From: an uncultured Acidimicrobiia bacterium
GTDB taxonomy: Bacteria > Actinomycetota > Acidimicrobiia > IMCC26256 > CALEDW01
Direction of reading: 5' to 3'
Assembly: GCA_937949585.1 (NCBI GenBank)
Contig: CALEDW010000003.1
Coordinates: 1 to 38,784 of the forward strand
DNA length: 38,784 nt
This document shows, piece by piece, positions 6,778-15,331 of this stretch. The position numbers and the translations under genes are program-made. Below the pieces are notes generated by a model that was given only the letters and a program-made list of their open reading frames with translations, was not told where the DNA came from and did no database searches. Every line of letters begins with the position of its first letter. The stretch's first letter is position 1.

Positions 6778-8340
6778 TCACCAGCTCAGCTCGACGCTCA
6801 CCACGCCCTGACCCAACGGCGCCAGGGCCCGGAACACGTCGGGTGACAGGTCGACGATGTGCCCGGTCCACGCCTGGGGCCCGCGGTCGGCGACCCGGCA
6901 GCGGGCGACGGCCCCGGTGCGGGGGTTGCGCAGCGTCACGACGGTACCGAAGGGGAGGGTGAGGTGCGCGCACGTGCCGGCGGGCGCCGCGTACCACGTG
7001 GCGGTGCCCCGGGCCCGGACCGGGGCACCGGGCGCCGGCCGGGCCGGTGCCGGGGGTGCGCTGCGACGGGTACCGCGGGCCACGACCCGCGCCACCGGTG
7101 GGCTGAGGGTGGCCTCTCGGACGAGCGTCCGCCCGACTTCACGGCCGTCGCGCAGCTGGAGCCGGTAGGTGTGGGCCGCCCGGCCGGGAGCGCCGGCCTG
7201 CACGACGCGGGTCTGGCCGGCGATCAGCGTGGGATCGTCTCGGGTCACGACGGGGACGGGGAGCGCGACCTCCTCGGTGCGCTCCTCGTAGGTGATGCGG
7301 TGCACGGCCACGGCCAGCCCGTCGGTGAGCGGCGTGTCCGGGGCGGGCACCACCTCGTCGTCGGGTCCGACGCGCACCCCGGCTGCGGCGAGCGCGCCGG
7401 AGACGTCGCGGGCGGTGGTGCGCAGCTCTCGGGTGGCACCGTCGACACTCAGGCTGACCCGGTGCGGGGTCCGCCACACGACCCGACCGCCGGGCCGGAG
7501 GCGCCCACCGCCGCCGACCAGGGCCAGCGCGGCCGGGAGCTGCAGCTCGCGGCGCAGTTCGGCGGCGGTTCGCGCCGCGGTGCGGACCCGGCGCGCCACC
7601 CCGTCGACGACGACCGTCACCGGGACGGCCCGCCGCACCCGCACGACCGTGCCCGACCGCAGGCGCTGCCCCGGCGCGGGGGTCACCCGGTCGCCGGGGC
7701 CGAGGCGCACCCCGGCCTCGGCGAGCAGGGCACCGACCGTCGGGGCCCGGCTGGTGAGGCTGCGCTCGGTCCCGTCGGCACGGACCGTCGCCGACCGCAG
7801 TGGCTGCACGGGGCCGGCGAGGGCGGGGATCCCGATCGCCAGCAGCACCACCCCCAGCGCCGCCGCGCTCAGCCGGGCGAGCGGGTTCGACCGTCCCGGT
7901 GAGGGGGCGGCACCGGCCCCACCCGGGACGGCTTCCACCACGGTGGTTGCGCCCGCCCCCGGCGTCCCGATCGCCCCGAGCCCCGAGAAGGGGGCCACCG
8001 GCCCGACGTCGCCGGCCGGGGCCGGCGCTGCGGGTGCGCGGTCCGGTCCGGTCCCCGGGGTGGCGGCCGGTGGGTGCAGGAGGCTGCGCGCCGACGGGCC
8101 CGGCGGTATCGGGCCGGGGCCCGGTCCGGCGCCGGGGACGGTGGCCGGGGTCCGGCCCGGTGGTGCGTCGGGGCCGGCGCCCGGTGGTGCGTCGGGGCCG
8201 GCGCCCGGCGACGCGACCGCCGCCGGGTCCAGCAGGCTCCGCAACTCGGCGTCGAGGTCGGCGCTGACCTGCGCCACGGGCAGCCAGGCACCCGGCTCGG
8301 GCGCCGCGGCCCGGGCCGGTGAGGGACGCACGGCGCGCAC
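6778..8340 (-). CDS. YabE/RpfB-like cell-wall protein: DUF348 x3, G5 and RlpA-type double-psi beta-barrel
   Basis: From GTG 8340, 520 residues. Residues 1-150 are a Pro/Gly/Ala-rich, probably cytoplasmic region; about 155-177 is one transmembrane segment; then three DUF348 (ubiquitin-like) repeats (about 182-238, 239-292, 293-348), a G5 domain (about 350-424) and, at 445-520, a RlpA-like double-psi barrel (GTATWYAAPAGTCAH, LPFGT, CRVADRGP, HIVDLS). The position before rsmA is where actinobacteria keep rpfB and Bacillus keeps yabE. Here the lysozyme-like Rpf domain is absent and a barrel of the 3D/RlpA type takes its place, so a peptidoglycan lytic function is likely but the bond cut is unknown. 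Start is uncertain: the frame is coding-like upstream to about 8480, but the only canonical start there is GTG 8583, which lies upstream of the promoter. Confidence 0.85.
   Translation of the reverse strand: MRAVRPSPARAAAPEPGAWLPVAQVSADLDAELRSLLDPAAVASPGAGPDAPPGAGPDAPPGRTPATVPGAGPGPGPIPPGPSARSLLHPPAATPGTGPDRAPAAPAPAGDVGPVAPFSGLGAIGTPGAGATTVVEAVPGGAGAAPSPGRSNPLARLSAAALGVVLLAIGIPALAGPVQPLRSATVRADGTERSLTSRAPTVGALLAEAGVRLGPGDRVTPAPGQRLRSGTVVRVRRAVPVTVVVDGVARRVRTAARTAAELRRELQLPAALALVGGGGRLRPGGRVVWRTPHRVSLSVDGATRELRTTARDVSGALAAAGVRVGPDDEVVPAPDTPLTDGLAVAVHRITYEERTEEVALPVPVVTRDDPTLIAGQTRVVQAGAPGRAAHTYRLQLRDGREVGRTLVREATLSPPVARVVARGTRRSAPPAPARPAPGAPVRARGTATWYAAPAGTCAHLTLPFGTVVTLRNPRTGAVARCRVADRGPQAWTGHIVDLSPDVFRALAPLGQGVVSVELSW
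8161..8208. repeat. Two perfect tandem copies of a 24-bp unit inside the YabE-like gene
   Basis: The 24-bp unit occupies 8161-8184 and again 8185-8208 without a mismatch. On the minus strand each copy encodes an eight-residue Ala/Gly/Pro/Asp unit (GAGPDAPP) in the low-complexity cytoplasmic region. The number of copies could vary between strains. Confidence 0.85.
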
Positions 8341-8495
8341 GATGCGGTGGCGCGTGCGGGGATCGGTGTGGGCGGCCCGTGGTGCGTGGCGCAGGGGCCG
8401 CCGCGTGAGGTGGTCGCTGATGTCCTCCGCCTCCCGGTCGTCCGGCCGCTCCCGGCGCGCGTCGAGAAAGGCACCGATGGAGCGGGAACGCCCGG

Positions 8496-8524
8496 ACCGT
8501 ACCGACCGGTTCCGGGCCCGGCAA
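8496..8524 (-). promoter_or_regulatory. Sigma-70-type promoter of the YabE-like gene
   Basis: On the minus strand a -35 TTGCCG (8524-8519) and a -10 TACGGT (8501-8496) are separated by exactly 17 nt. Transcription would begin near 8489, leaving a leader of up to about 150 nt before GTG 8340. It separates this gene from tatD upstream. Confidence 0.6.
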
Positions 8525-8597
8525 CCCCTTTTCCAGATTCTCCCAGCCAGGTGGGCGTCGGCGCAGGTCAGCGGCCCCGTCACCGGTCGGGCCCGGG

Positions 8598-9352
8598 TCA
8601 GGGACCGAACACCGCCGCCGTGGCCGCCCGTGCACCCAGCGCGACCTCCTCGACCGGGCGCCCGGCGGCCGCCGCGACCCCCTCCCCCACCCGCGGGAGG
8701 AACGCGGGCTCGTTCCGGCGGCCCCGGTGAGGGACGGGGGCGAGGAAGGGAGCGTCGGTCTCGACGAGGGTCCGACCGGCCGGGGTGGCGGCCGCCGCGG
8801 CCCGCACCGCATCGGCACCCCGGAAGGTGACGATCCCGCTGAAGGACAGGAACGCCCCCAGACCCAGGGCACGGCGCGCCTCGACGGGACCGCCGGTGAA
8901 GCAGTGGAACACCATCCGCTCGGGTGGCCCCTCGCGCTCGAGCACGGCGAAGGTCTCCTCCCAGGCGTCGCGGCAGTGGATCACCAACGCCAGCCCCAGC
9001 CGTTTCGCCAGCCGCAGGTGGGCGACGAACGACCGCTCCTGATCCGGTGGGGGAGAGTGCCGGTAGTGGAGGTCGAAGCCGGTCTCACCGATCCCGACCA
9101 CCCCCGGCGCCTCGGCCAGGGCCAGCAGCGGTTCCCACTGCGCATCGAGGTGTCGGGCCTCGTGGGGGTGGAGCCCGACCGTGGGACGCACCGACGGGTG
9201 CGCCGCGGCCAGCTCGAGCGCCGCCGCCGAGGTGGTCAGGTCGGTGCCCACGCAGACGGCCTGCTCCACCCCGGCCGCCCGGGCCCGCCCGAGCACCGCC
9301 TCCGGCGGCTCGTCGAGCATCTGGAGGTGGCAGTGGCTGTCGACCCAGGCCG

Positions 9353-9356
<4 letters not shown>
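8598..9356 (-). CDS. tatD: TatD-family metal-dependent hydrolase/DNase
   Basis: 252-residue TIM-barrel amidohydrolase of the TatD family (3'-5' exonuclease or deoxyribonuclease activity in characterised members). Metal ligands and motifs are all present: DSHCHL at the N-terminus, the metal-bridging glutamate in GETGFD, VIHCRDA, FHCFTG and the C-terminal aspartate in VETDAPFLAP. GTG 9356 overlaps the metG stop (GTGA), so it is translated together with metG. The metG-tatD pair is among the most conserved neighbourhoods in bacteria. Confidence 0.95.
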
Positions 9357-10885
<1,529 letters not shown>

Positions 10886-10902
10886 GGGCCTACCATAACG
10901 AA
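10886..10902. promoter_or_regulatory. Bidirectional leaderless promoter between metG and the abrB-like gene
   Basis: Only 17 nt separate the two divergent GTG starts. The central heptamer TACCATA (10891-10897) reads TACCAT on the plus strand and TATGGT on the minus strand, so both strands carry a TANNNT -10 box, overlapping by five bases. In both directions the start codon follows after exactly 6 nt, which places it at the expected transcription start. No Shine-Dalgarno can fit on either side. Confidence 0.7.
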
Positions 10903-11151
10903 GTGGTCTCTCGGGGCATCGCCCGCAAGATCGACGCCCTGGGGCGGGTGGTGATCCCGGCCGAGTTACGTCGCGACCTCGGTCTGGCGGTGGGGGACCT
11001 GGTGGAGATGTGGGGTGAGGCAGACCACCTCGTGCTGGCCCGGGTGCAGCAACGATGCGTGATCGACGGGTCAACCGAAGAGCTCCGGGAGTTCCGGGGC
11101 AAGCTGGTGTGCGGCGACTGCGCCCGCCAGCTCAGCGGTGCGGGAGGCTGA
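10903..11151 (+). CDS. AbrB/SpoVT-like transcriptional regulator
   Basis: 82 residues. The N-terminal half is a swapped-hairpin AbrB DNA-binding domain: IARKIDALGRVVIPAELRRDLGLAVGDLVEM. The C-terminal half (CVIDGSTEELREFRGKLVCGDC) resembles the small zinc ribbon seen in actinobacterial AbrB proteins, but the first half-site reads CxxD rather than CxxC, so zinc binding is doubtful. Its place between rsmI and metG is the same as that of abrB in Bacillus subtilis. GTG 10903 is leaderless behind TACCAT. The last 20 bases overlap the 3' end of rsmI. Target genes are unknown. Confidence 0.9.
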   Translation: MVSRGIARKIDALGRVVIPAELRRDLGLAVGDLVEMWGEADHLVLARVQQRCVIDGSTEELREFRGKLVCGDCARQLSGAGG

Positions 11152-11959
11152 GCGCCATCTCGTAGGCGGCGCGGCGCGAGATCCCGAGCGTGGTGGCGAC
11201 GTGCGTCGCCGCGTCCCGGCGGCTCATCCCGGCGTCCAACGCCTCCACGAGCGCGGCGCGCACCGTGCCGGTGTCGACCGACGGGCGGGGCGCGGCGTCG
11301 ACCACGATCACGTGCTCCCCCCGGGGTTCGGTCGGGCTCGTGGAGGCCAGCCCACCGAGGGTTCCCCGGCGCACCTCTTCGTGGAGCTTGGTGAGCTCGC
11401 GCACCACCACCGCCGGCCGGTCGGCCCCGCAGGCCGCGGCGAGCTCGGCCAGGGTCTCCGCCACCCGATCCGGCGCCTCGAAGCACACGAAGGGGCGCTC
11501 CTCGGCGGCCAGCGCCTCGATCCGGGCGCGGCGCGCCCCGCCGCGGCGGGGCAGGAAAACCTCGAAGGCGTAGCGGCGGCAGTCGAAACCCGAGATCGCC
11601 ACCGCGCCGATGAGCGCCGAGGGGCCCGGCACCACGCTCACGGGCAGGCCGGCGGCGGCGACCGCCCGCACCAGCCGGGCACCGGGGTCGCTGATGCCCG
11701 GGGTGCCGGCCTCGCTCACATAGGCGACCGTCCGCCCCGCCCGCACGTCGGCGACGACGCGGCGGGCGGCGGCCGCCTCGTTGTGCCCGTGCACGGCCCG
11801 CAGACGGCGCCCGGCGGGGATCCCGAGGTGGCTGAGCAAGGCCCGGGTGCGGCGGGTGTCCTCGCAGGCGACGACGTCGGCGTCGCGCAGCACCGCCGCG
11901 GCCCGGGGCGAGCAGTCCCCGAGGTTCCCGATCGGGGTGGCCACGAGGATCAACGGCAC
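11132..11959 (-). CDS. rsmI: 16S rRNA (cytidine1402-2'-O)-methyltransferase
   Basis: 275-residue tetrapyrrole-methylase-fold enzyme that 2'-O-methylates C1402 in the ribosomal P site using SAM. Motifs: LILVATPIGNLGD at the N-terminus, ACEDTRRTRALL, AYVSEAGTPGISDPG, VPGPSALIGA, and a C-terminal helical tail (SRRDAATHVATTLGISRRAAYE). GTG 11959 lies inside the last 10 bases of the DUF192 gene, so it is coupled to it. It converges on and overlaps the AbrB-like gene by 20 bp. Confidence 0.95.
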   Translation of the reverse strand: MPLILVATPIGNLGDCSPRAAAVLRDADVVACEDTRRTRALLSHLGIPAGRRLRAVHGHNEAAAARRVVADVRAGRTVAYVSEAGTPGISDPGARLVRAVAAAGLPVSVVPGPSALIGAVAISGFDCRRYAFEVFLPRRGGARRARIEALAAEERPFVCFEAPDRVAETLAELAAACGADRPAVVVRELTKLHEEVRRGTLGGLASTSPTEPRGEHVIVVDAAPRPSVDTGTVRAALVEALDAGMSRRDAATHVATTLGISRRAAYEMALSLPHR

Positions 11960-12285
11960 GCGCCGCGCACCTCGATGCGATCCCCTTCCCGCAGCCGCCA
12001 GCGTTCGAAGGCGCCGGCGGAGGCCTCGAGGGCCATCGTCGACCGCCAGACCACCGGCGAGATGCGCCAGGGCCGCAACGTCATGGTGCGCAGGACACGT
12101 CCCTCCCGGTCGCAGAACGCCACGTCGATCGGCACGCGCATCCCGAAGGTGTGGACCTGGCGGCAGGGACGGATGAGGAGCGCCCCTTCGACCGTCTCCC
12201 GCCCGAGCAGGCCCCGGTGGCGGTCGGCGAAACGCTCGGCCACCTCGACGGTGGCCAGCACGTCACCGTCTCGCACGAGCCACAT
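11950..12285 (-). CDS. DUF192-family protein
   Basis: 111 residues covering one DUF192 domain: RHRGLLGRETVEGALLI, the CRQVHTFGMRVPIDVAFCD core and a C-terminal strand with GDRIEV. The family forms small beta-rich proteins, often secreted, of unresolved function; this copy has no signal peptide. ATG 12285 lies 6 nt after the ychF-like stop, and the end overlaps rsmI by 10 bp, so all three form one transcript. Confidence 0.88.
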   Translation of the reverse strand: MWLVRDGDVLATVEVAERFADRHRGLLGRETVEGALLIRPCRQVHTFGMRVPIDVAFCDREGRVLRTMTLRPWRISPVVWRSTMALEASAGAFERWRLREGDRIEVRGACR

Positions 12286-12291
12286 CGCCGC

Positions 12292-13308
12292 TCACACGTT
12301 GAACCGGATCTCGAGCACGTCCCCGTCGGCGACCCGGTAGTCCTTGCCCTCGACCCGCACCCGGCCCAGCTCCTTGGCCTTGGCCCAGGAGCCGATCTCG
12401 ACCAGCTCCTCCCAGGGGATCACCTCCGCCCGGATGAAGCCCCGCTGCAGGTCGGAGTGGATGACCCCGGCGCAGACCGGGGCGGTGGCCCCGGCCCGGA
12501 ACGTCCAGGCCCGGGTCTCCTTCTCCCCGGTGGTGAAGAACACCCGGCGGCCGAGCAGTGCCAGCGCGGCCCTGGCCAGTCGGGGCACGACGCTCTCGGC
12601 GACGCCGAGGTCGGCGAGCAGCTCGGCCCGTTCCGCCGGGGGTGCCCCGACGACGTCGGGATCGGCTTCGATCTCCACGCACACGGCCATCGCCTCCGGC
12701 CCGAACGGGGCGAGGACGCCCGGGTCGCCGAGCTGGTCGACCCCGACGTTCACCACCACCAGGCTCGGCGAATCGGTGAGGAGGAAGACCGGGGCCAGCA
12801 GGTCGCGCTGCTCGTCGGTGAGCCGGGAGCGGTTGATCGGCACACCGTCGGTGAGCACCGCCTCCGCGGCCTCGAGCGCCTCGATCTCGGCGGCCAGGGT
12901 CCGGTCACCTTTGGCGGCGCGGCGCTGCTTGGCCAGTCGTGCTTCCACCGACGCCAGGTCGGCGACGACGAGCTCTTCGGTGATCGCGTCACGCTCGGCG
13001 GCAGGGTCGCCGGTCGCCGCGTTCACCACCACGAGCAGGGCATCGGCGTTGCGCAGCGATCCCAGGAGGCGGCTGCCGAGCCCGGTGCCGGCCTCGGGTG
13101 ACAGCGGAGGGAGGTAGGCGATCTCGAAGGTGGCCGGCACCACCTTGCGCGACGACGACGTGCGGGCGAGGGCGTCGAGGCGCTCGTCGGGGACTTCCAC
13201 CACACCGAGCACCCGGTCGGCGGCTCCGGACACGTCGAGGCCGGTGAGAGCCCGGAAGAGCCCGTCGTGCCCGGAGCCGGCCAGCCCGACGCAGCCGAGA
13301 TGCTCCAC
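12292..13308 (-). CDS. YchF/OLA1-family protein with degenerate GTPase motifs
   Basis: 338 residues, shorter than the usual ~363. The C-terminal TGS-containing region is well preserved (RAWTFRAGATAPVCAGVIHSD, QRGFIRAEVIPWEELVE, DGDVLEIRFNV), as is GVVEVPDERLDALA in the G domain. The P-loop is not: where YchF has GLPNVGKSTLF, this has GLAGSGHDGLF (residues 8-18), so the Walker A lysine, serine and threonine at 14-16 are His, Asp and Gly. The switch II region (normally DIAGLVKGA) is PPLSPEAG. ATP/GTP hydrolysis is therefore unlikely; ribosome binding through TGS may persist. GTG 13308 follows TACCCT by 6 nt (leaderless). First gene of the ychF-DUF192-rsmI operon. Confidence 0.9.
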   Translation of the reverse strand: MEHLGCVGLAGSGHDGLFRALTGLDVSGAADRVLGVVEVPDERLDALARTSSSRKVVPATFEIAYLPPLSPEAGTGLGSRLLGSLRNADALLVVVNAATGDPAAERDAITEELVVADLASVEARLAKQRRAAKGDRTLAAEIEALEAAEAVLTDGVPINRSRLTDEQRDLLAPVFLLTDSPSLVVVNVGVDQLGDPGVLAPFGPEAMAVCVEIEADPDVVGAPPAERAELLADLGVAESVVPRLARAALALLGRRVFFTTGEKETRAWTFRAGATAPVCAGVIHSDLQRGFIRAEVIPWEELVEIGSWAKAKELGRVRVEGKDYRVADGDVLEIRFNV

Positions 13309-13314
13309 GGGCGC

Positions 13315-13320
13315 AGGGTA
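13315..13320 (-). promoter_or_regulatory. -10 box of the leaderless ychF-like operon
   Basis: Minus-strand TACCCT (13320-13315) is followed by 6 nt and then GTG 13308. Confidence 0.55.
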
Positions 13321-13363
13321 CCGGGCGACCTGCCCCCGACCTCGAGCCCCGCAGGCCCGGGCC

Positions 13364-13430
13364 GGGGGAGGCGGGCCCGGCCGAGCGACATCGCCGAAGG
13401 CGCGAAGCGAGGACGGAGCCCGCCTCCCCC
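13364..13430. terminator. Long perfect inverted repeat, probable terminator hairpin
   Basis: A 13-bp perfect inverted repeat (13364-13376 and 13418-13430) encloses 41 nt that contain a smaller CGCC-GAA-GGCG hairpin. It sits between the end of the epoxide-hydrolase-like gene's neighbour space (13456) and the ychF promoter, which makes it a candidate terminator for the upstream minus-strand operon. No T-tract follows, so the function is inferred from position and symmetry. Confidence 0.5.
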
Positions 13431-13455
13431 AGTGCCACCCCGAGCGGGACGCGGA

Positions 13456-14355
13456 TCACGGCCAGGGCTCGAGGCGGCGCAGGTAATCGAGCATCGCGGC
13501 GGTGGTCTCGGCCGGGCGTTCCTGCTGGGTCCAGTGGCCGCAGTCCTCGATCAGCACGCGGGTGAGGTTCGGCACCCGCGCCTCCATCCCGTCGGCCATC
13601 TCGGGACGCAGCACCGGGTCGCCTGCTGCGCAGACCATCAGGCACGGGACCTCGATGCGCCGCTCGGCGATGTCGGCGGCCAGCTCCCAGGACCGGTCGA
13701 GGTTGCGGTAGTAGTCGATCGGTGGGGTGAGCGCGCCGAGGGGCCGGAACGCCTCGGCGTAGACGGCGAGGTCCGCATCGGTGAATGCCTCCCGGTGCAC
13801 GGTGGCCGCGCCCCGGAAGATGAGCTCGACGAAGTCGTCGGCGCCCCGGCCCCACGAGAACACCCACTCGGCGACGCCGGGGTCCTGGAACTGCACGATG
13901 TAGGGCGGGGTGTCGCCGAAGAGGCGCCGCATGAGCTGCACGGGCGGGACCGGGGTGCGGGGCAGGTCGGGTGTGTTCAGGCCGATCACCCCGGCACAGC
14001 GATGCGGGTGGCGGCGGGCGAACGGCCAGACGAGCAGCCCGCCCCAGTCGTGCCCGGCGAGCACCGCCCGTTGGTGGCCGAGTGCGGGGATCAGCTCGGC
14101 GAGGCAGCGGTTGACCCACTCGACGTCGTAGGCGACGTCGGGCTTGTCGGACCGCCCGTAGCCGGGCAGGTCGAGCGCGACCGCCCGGAACCCCGCCTCG
14201 GCGAGCGGGGCGAGTTGGTGCCGCCAGGAGTACCAGAGCTCCGGCCAGCCGTGGCAGAGCAGCACGAGCGGGCCGTGGCCCATCTCGACCGAGTAGAGGC
14301 GGATCCCGTTCGCCACCGTGTACCGCTCGGTCGCGCCCGCGGGGACGGCGCTCAC
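13456..14355 (-). CDS. Alpha/beta hydrolase, epoxide-hydrolase-like
   Basis: 299 residues with the alpha/beta-hydrolase pattern of soluble epoxide hydrolases: oxyanion motif HGWPELWYSW, GYGRSDKP, nucleophile D103 in the AGHDWGG elbow, and a C-terminal catalytic histidine in CGHWTQQERP. A cap tyrosine in DYYRN could be one of the two epoxide-activating tyrosines. GTG 14355 overlaps the DapA-like stop (GTGA), so the two are translated together. The substrate is unknown; haloalkane dehalogenase is less likely, since the residue next to the nucleophile is Trp but the family-typical halide pair is not evident. Confidence 0.85.
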   Translation of the reverse strand: MSAVPAGATERYTVANGIRLYSVEMGHGPLVLLCHGWPELWYSWRHQLAPLAEAGFRAVALDLPGYGRSDKPDVAYDVEWVNRCLAELIPALGHQRAVLAGHDWGGLLVWPFARRHPHRCAGVIGLNTPDLPRTPVPPVQLMRRLFGDTPPYIVQFQDPGVAEWVFSWGRGADDFVELIFRGAATVHREAFTDADLAVYAEAFRPLGALTPPIDYYRNLDRSWELAADIAERRIEVPCLMVCAAGDPVLRPEMADGMEARVPNLTRVLIEDCGHWTQQERPAETTAAMLDYLRRLEPWP

Positions 14356-15125
14356 GGCACCCGCACCGCCGTGGGAGTCCCGAAGCGCGCCGCCACCCGA
14401 CGTTTCAACTCGGCGAGCCCGCCCGCCCGCAGGGCCCGCTGCTCGGCGGCCAGCGACCGGGTGGCCTCGGGATCGCCGGCGAAGGCCCGACCGCAGGCCC
14501 GGGGATCGAGGTTGGCGAGCGCCAGGATCGCTCCTGCCGCCCCGGCGAGGCCGGCGAGCGGGACGAGCGATGTGGCCCCCACGTAGAGGGCGCCGGGGAA
14601 GGTGGCCACCTCCTCGAGGAGCCGGTCGGCGTCGCCGCCGGAATCCTTGCAGCCCGCGACCGGCAGCTCGGCGAGGCACCCGACGGGGATCCCCGGCGGG
14701 GAGACGGCCGGGAAGTGGTAGGCGAGCACGGGCGCGGGCCCGGCGGTCTCGGCCACCGCCGCATAGTACGGACGCACGTCGGCGGCCCGCGGCGGCGAGA
14801 GCACCATCACCCCGTCGGCACCGGCGTCGATCGCGTCGACGGTCAGGCGCACGGCCTGCCGGGTGGAGGGCGCCCCGGTCCCGGCCAACACCGGCACCGT
14901 CGGCGGCACCGCCCTGCGCACCTCCCGCACGAGCCTCCGGCGCTCGTCCGCCTCGAGGGTGGCCGCCTCTCCGGTGGTGCCCGCGACGACCACGCCGGTC
15001 ACACCCTCGTCGCAGAGCCGGACCGCCAGGGCGGCGGTGGCGCCGGCGTCGAGATCGCCGTGCTCGTCGAAGCAGGTGAGCAGGGCGACGCCGATTCCCG
15101 CGAACGGCGGCGATGTCCCGGCCAC
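14352..15125 (-). CDS. Dihydrodipicolinate synthase/N-acetylneuraminate lyase family aldolase
   Basis: 257-residue TIM-barrel class I aldolase. Schiff-base Lys160 lies in the motif GCKDSGGD, GTTGE (residues 49-53) holds the threonine pair, and Tyr136 in LAYHFP takes the place of the catalytic tyrosine. DapA's carboxylate-binding arginine after YNVP is missing (HFPAVSPPG), and the protein is about 35 residues shorter than DapA, so it is probably not the lysine-pathway enzyme. GTG 15125 has no obvious Shine-Dalgarno. It is coupled to the epoxide-hydrolase-like gene, hinting at a small catabolic pair. Confidence 0.82.
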   Translation of the reverse strand: MAGTSPPFAGIGVALLTCFDEHGDLDAGATAALAVRLCDEGVTGVVVAGTTGEAATLEADERRRLVREVRRAVPPTVPVLAGTGAPSTRQAVRLTVDAIDAGADGVMVLSPPRAADVRPYYAAVAETAGPAPVLAYHFPAVSPPGIPVGCLAELPVAGCKDSGGDADRLLEEVATFPGALYVGATSLVPLAGLAGAAGAILALANLDPRACGRAFAGDPEATRSLAAEQRALRAGGLAELKRRVAARFGTPTAVRVP

Positions 15126-15243
15126 CGGAGGAACCTAGCAACGGCGCCACCCGGCGGGGCGGCCCGGTCCGGGCCGTCGAGCGGGGGCGCCGCCAACAGC
15201 GCTGAGGCGCGCAGCGGCCCGGGACGGGAGCACCGGCCGTCGG

Positions 15244-15249
15244 TACACT
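15244..15249 (+). promoter_or_regulatory. Putative -10 box of the acyltransferase gene
   Basis: TACACT fits TANNNT; the predicted leader of about 75 nt carries AAGGGGGG 5-6 nt before ATG 15332. No clear -35 is seen. Confidence 0.4.
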
Positions 15250-15331
15250 CGCCGCGGAGCCGCCGGAGCGGACCGTCGGCTCCCCGCCGGTCGGGCGGCC
15301 GGGCGGGTGTCGAGGCGTCAAGGGGGGCGCG

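Noticed and set aside
8341..8489. A c-di-AMP (ydaO) riboswitch before the YabE/RpfB-like gene, as seen before many rpf genes
   Set aside because: The conserved ydaO core is not visible, and the stretch looks protein-coding by its third codon positions.
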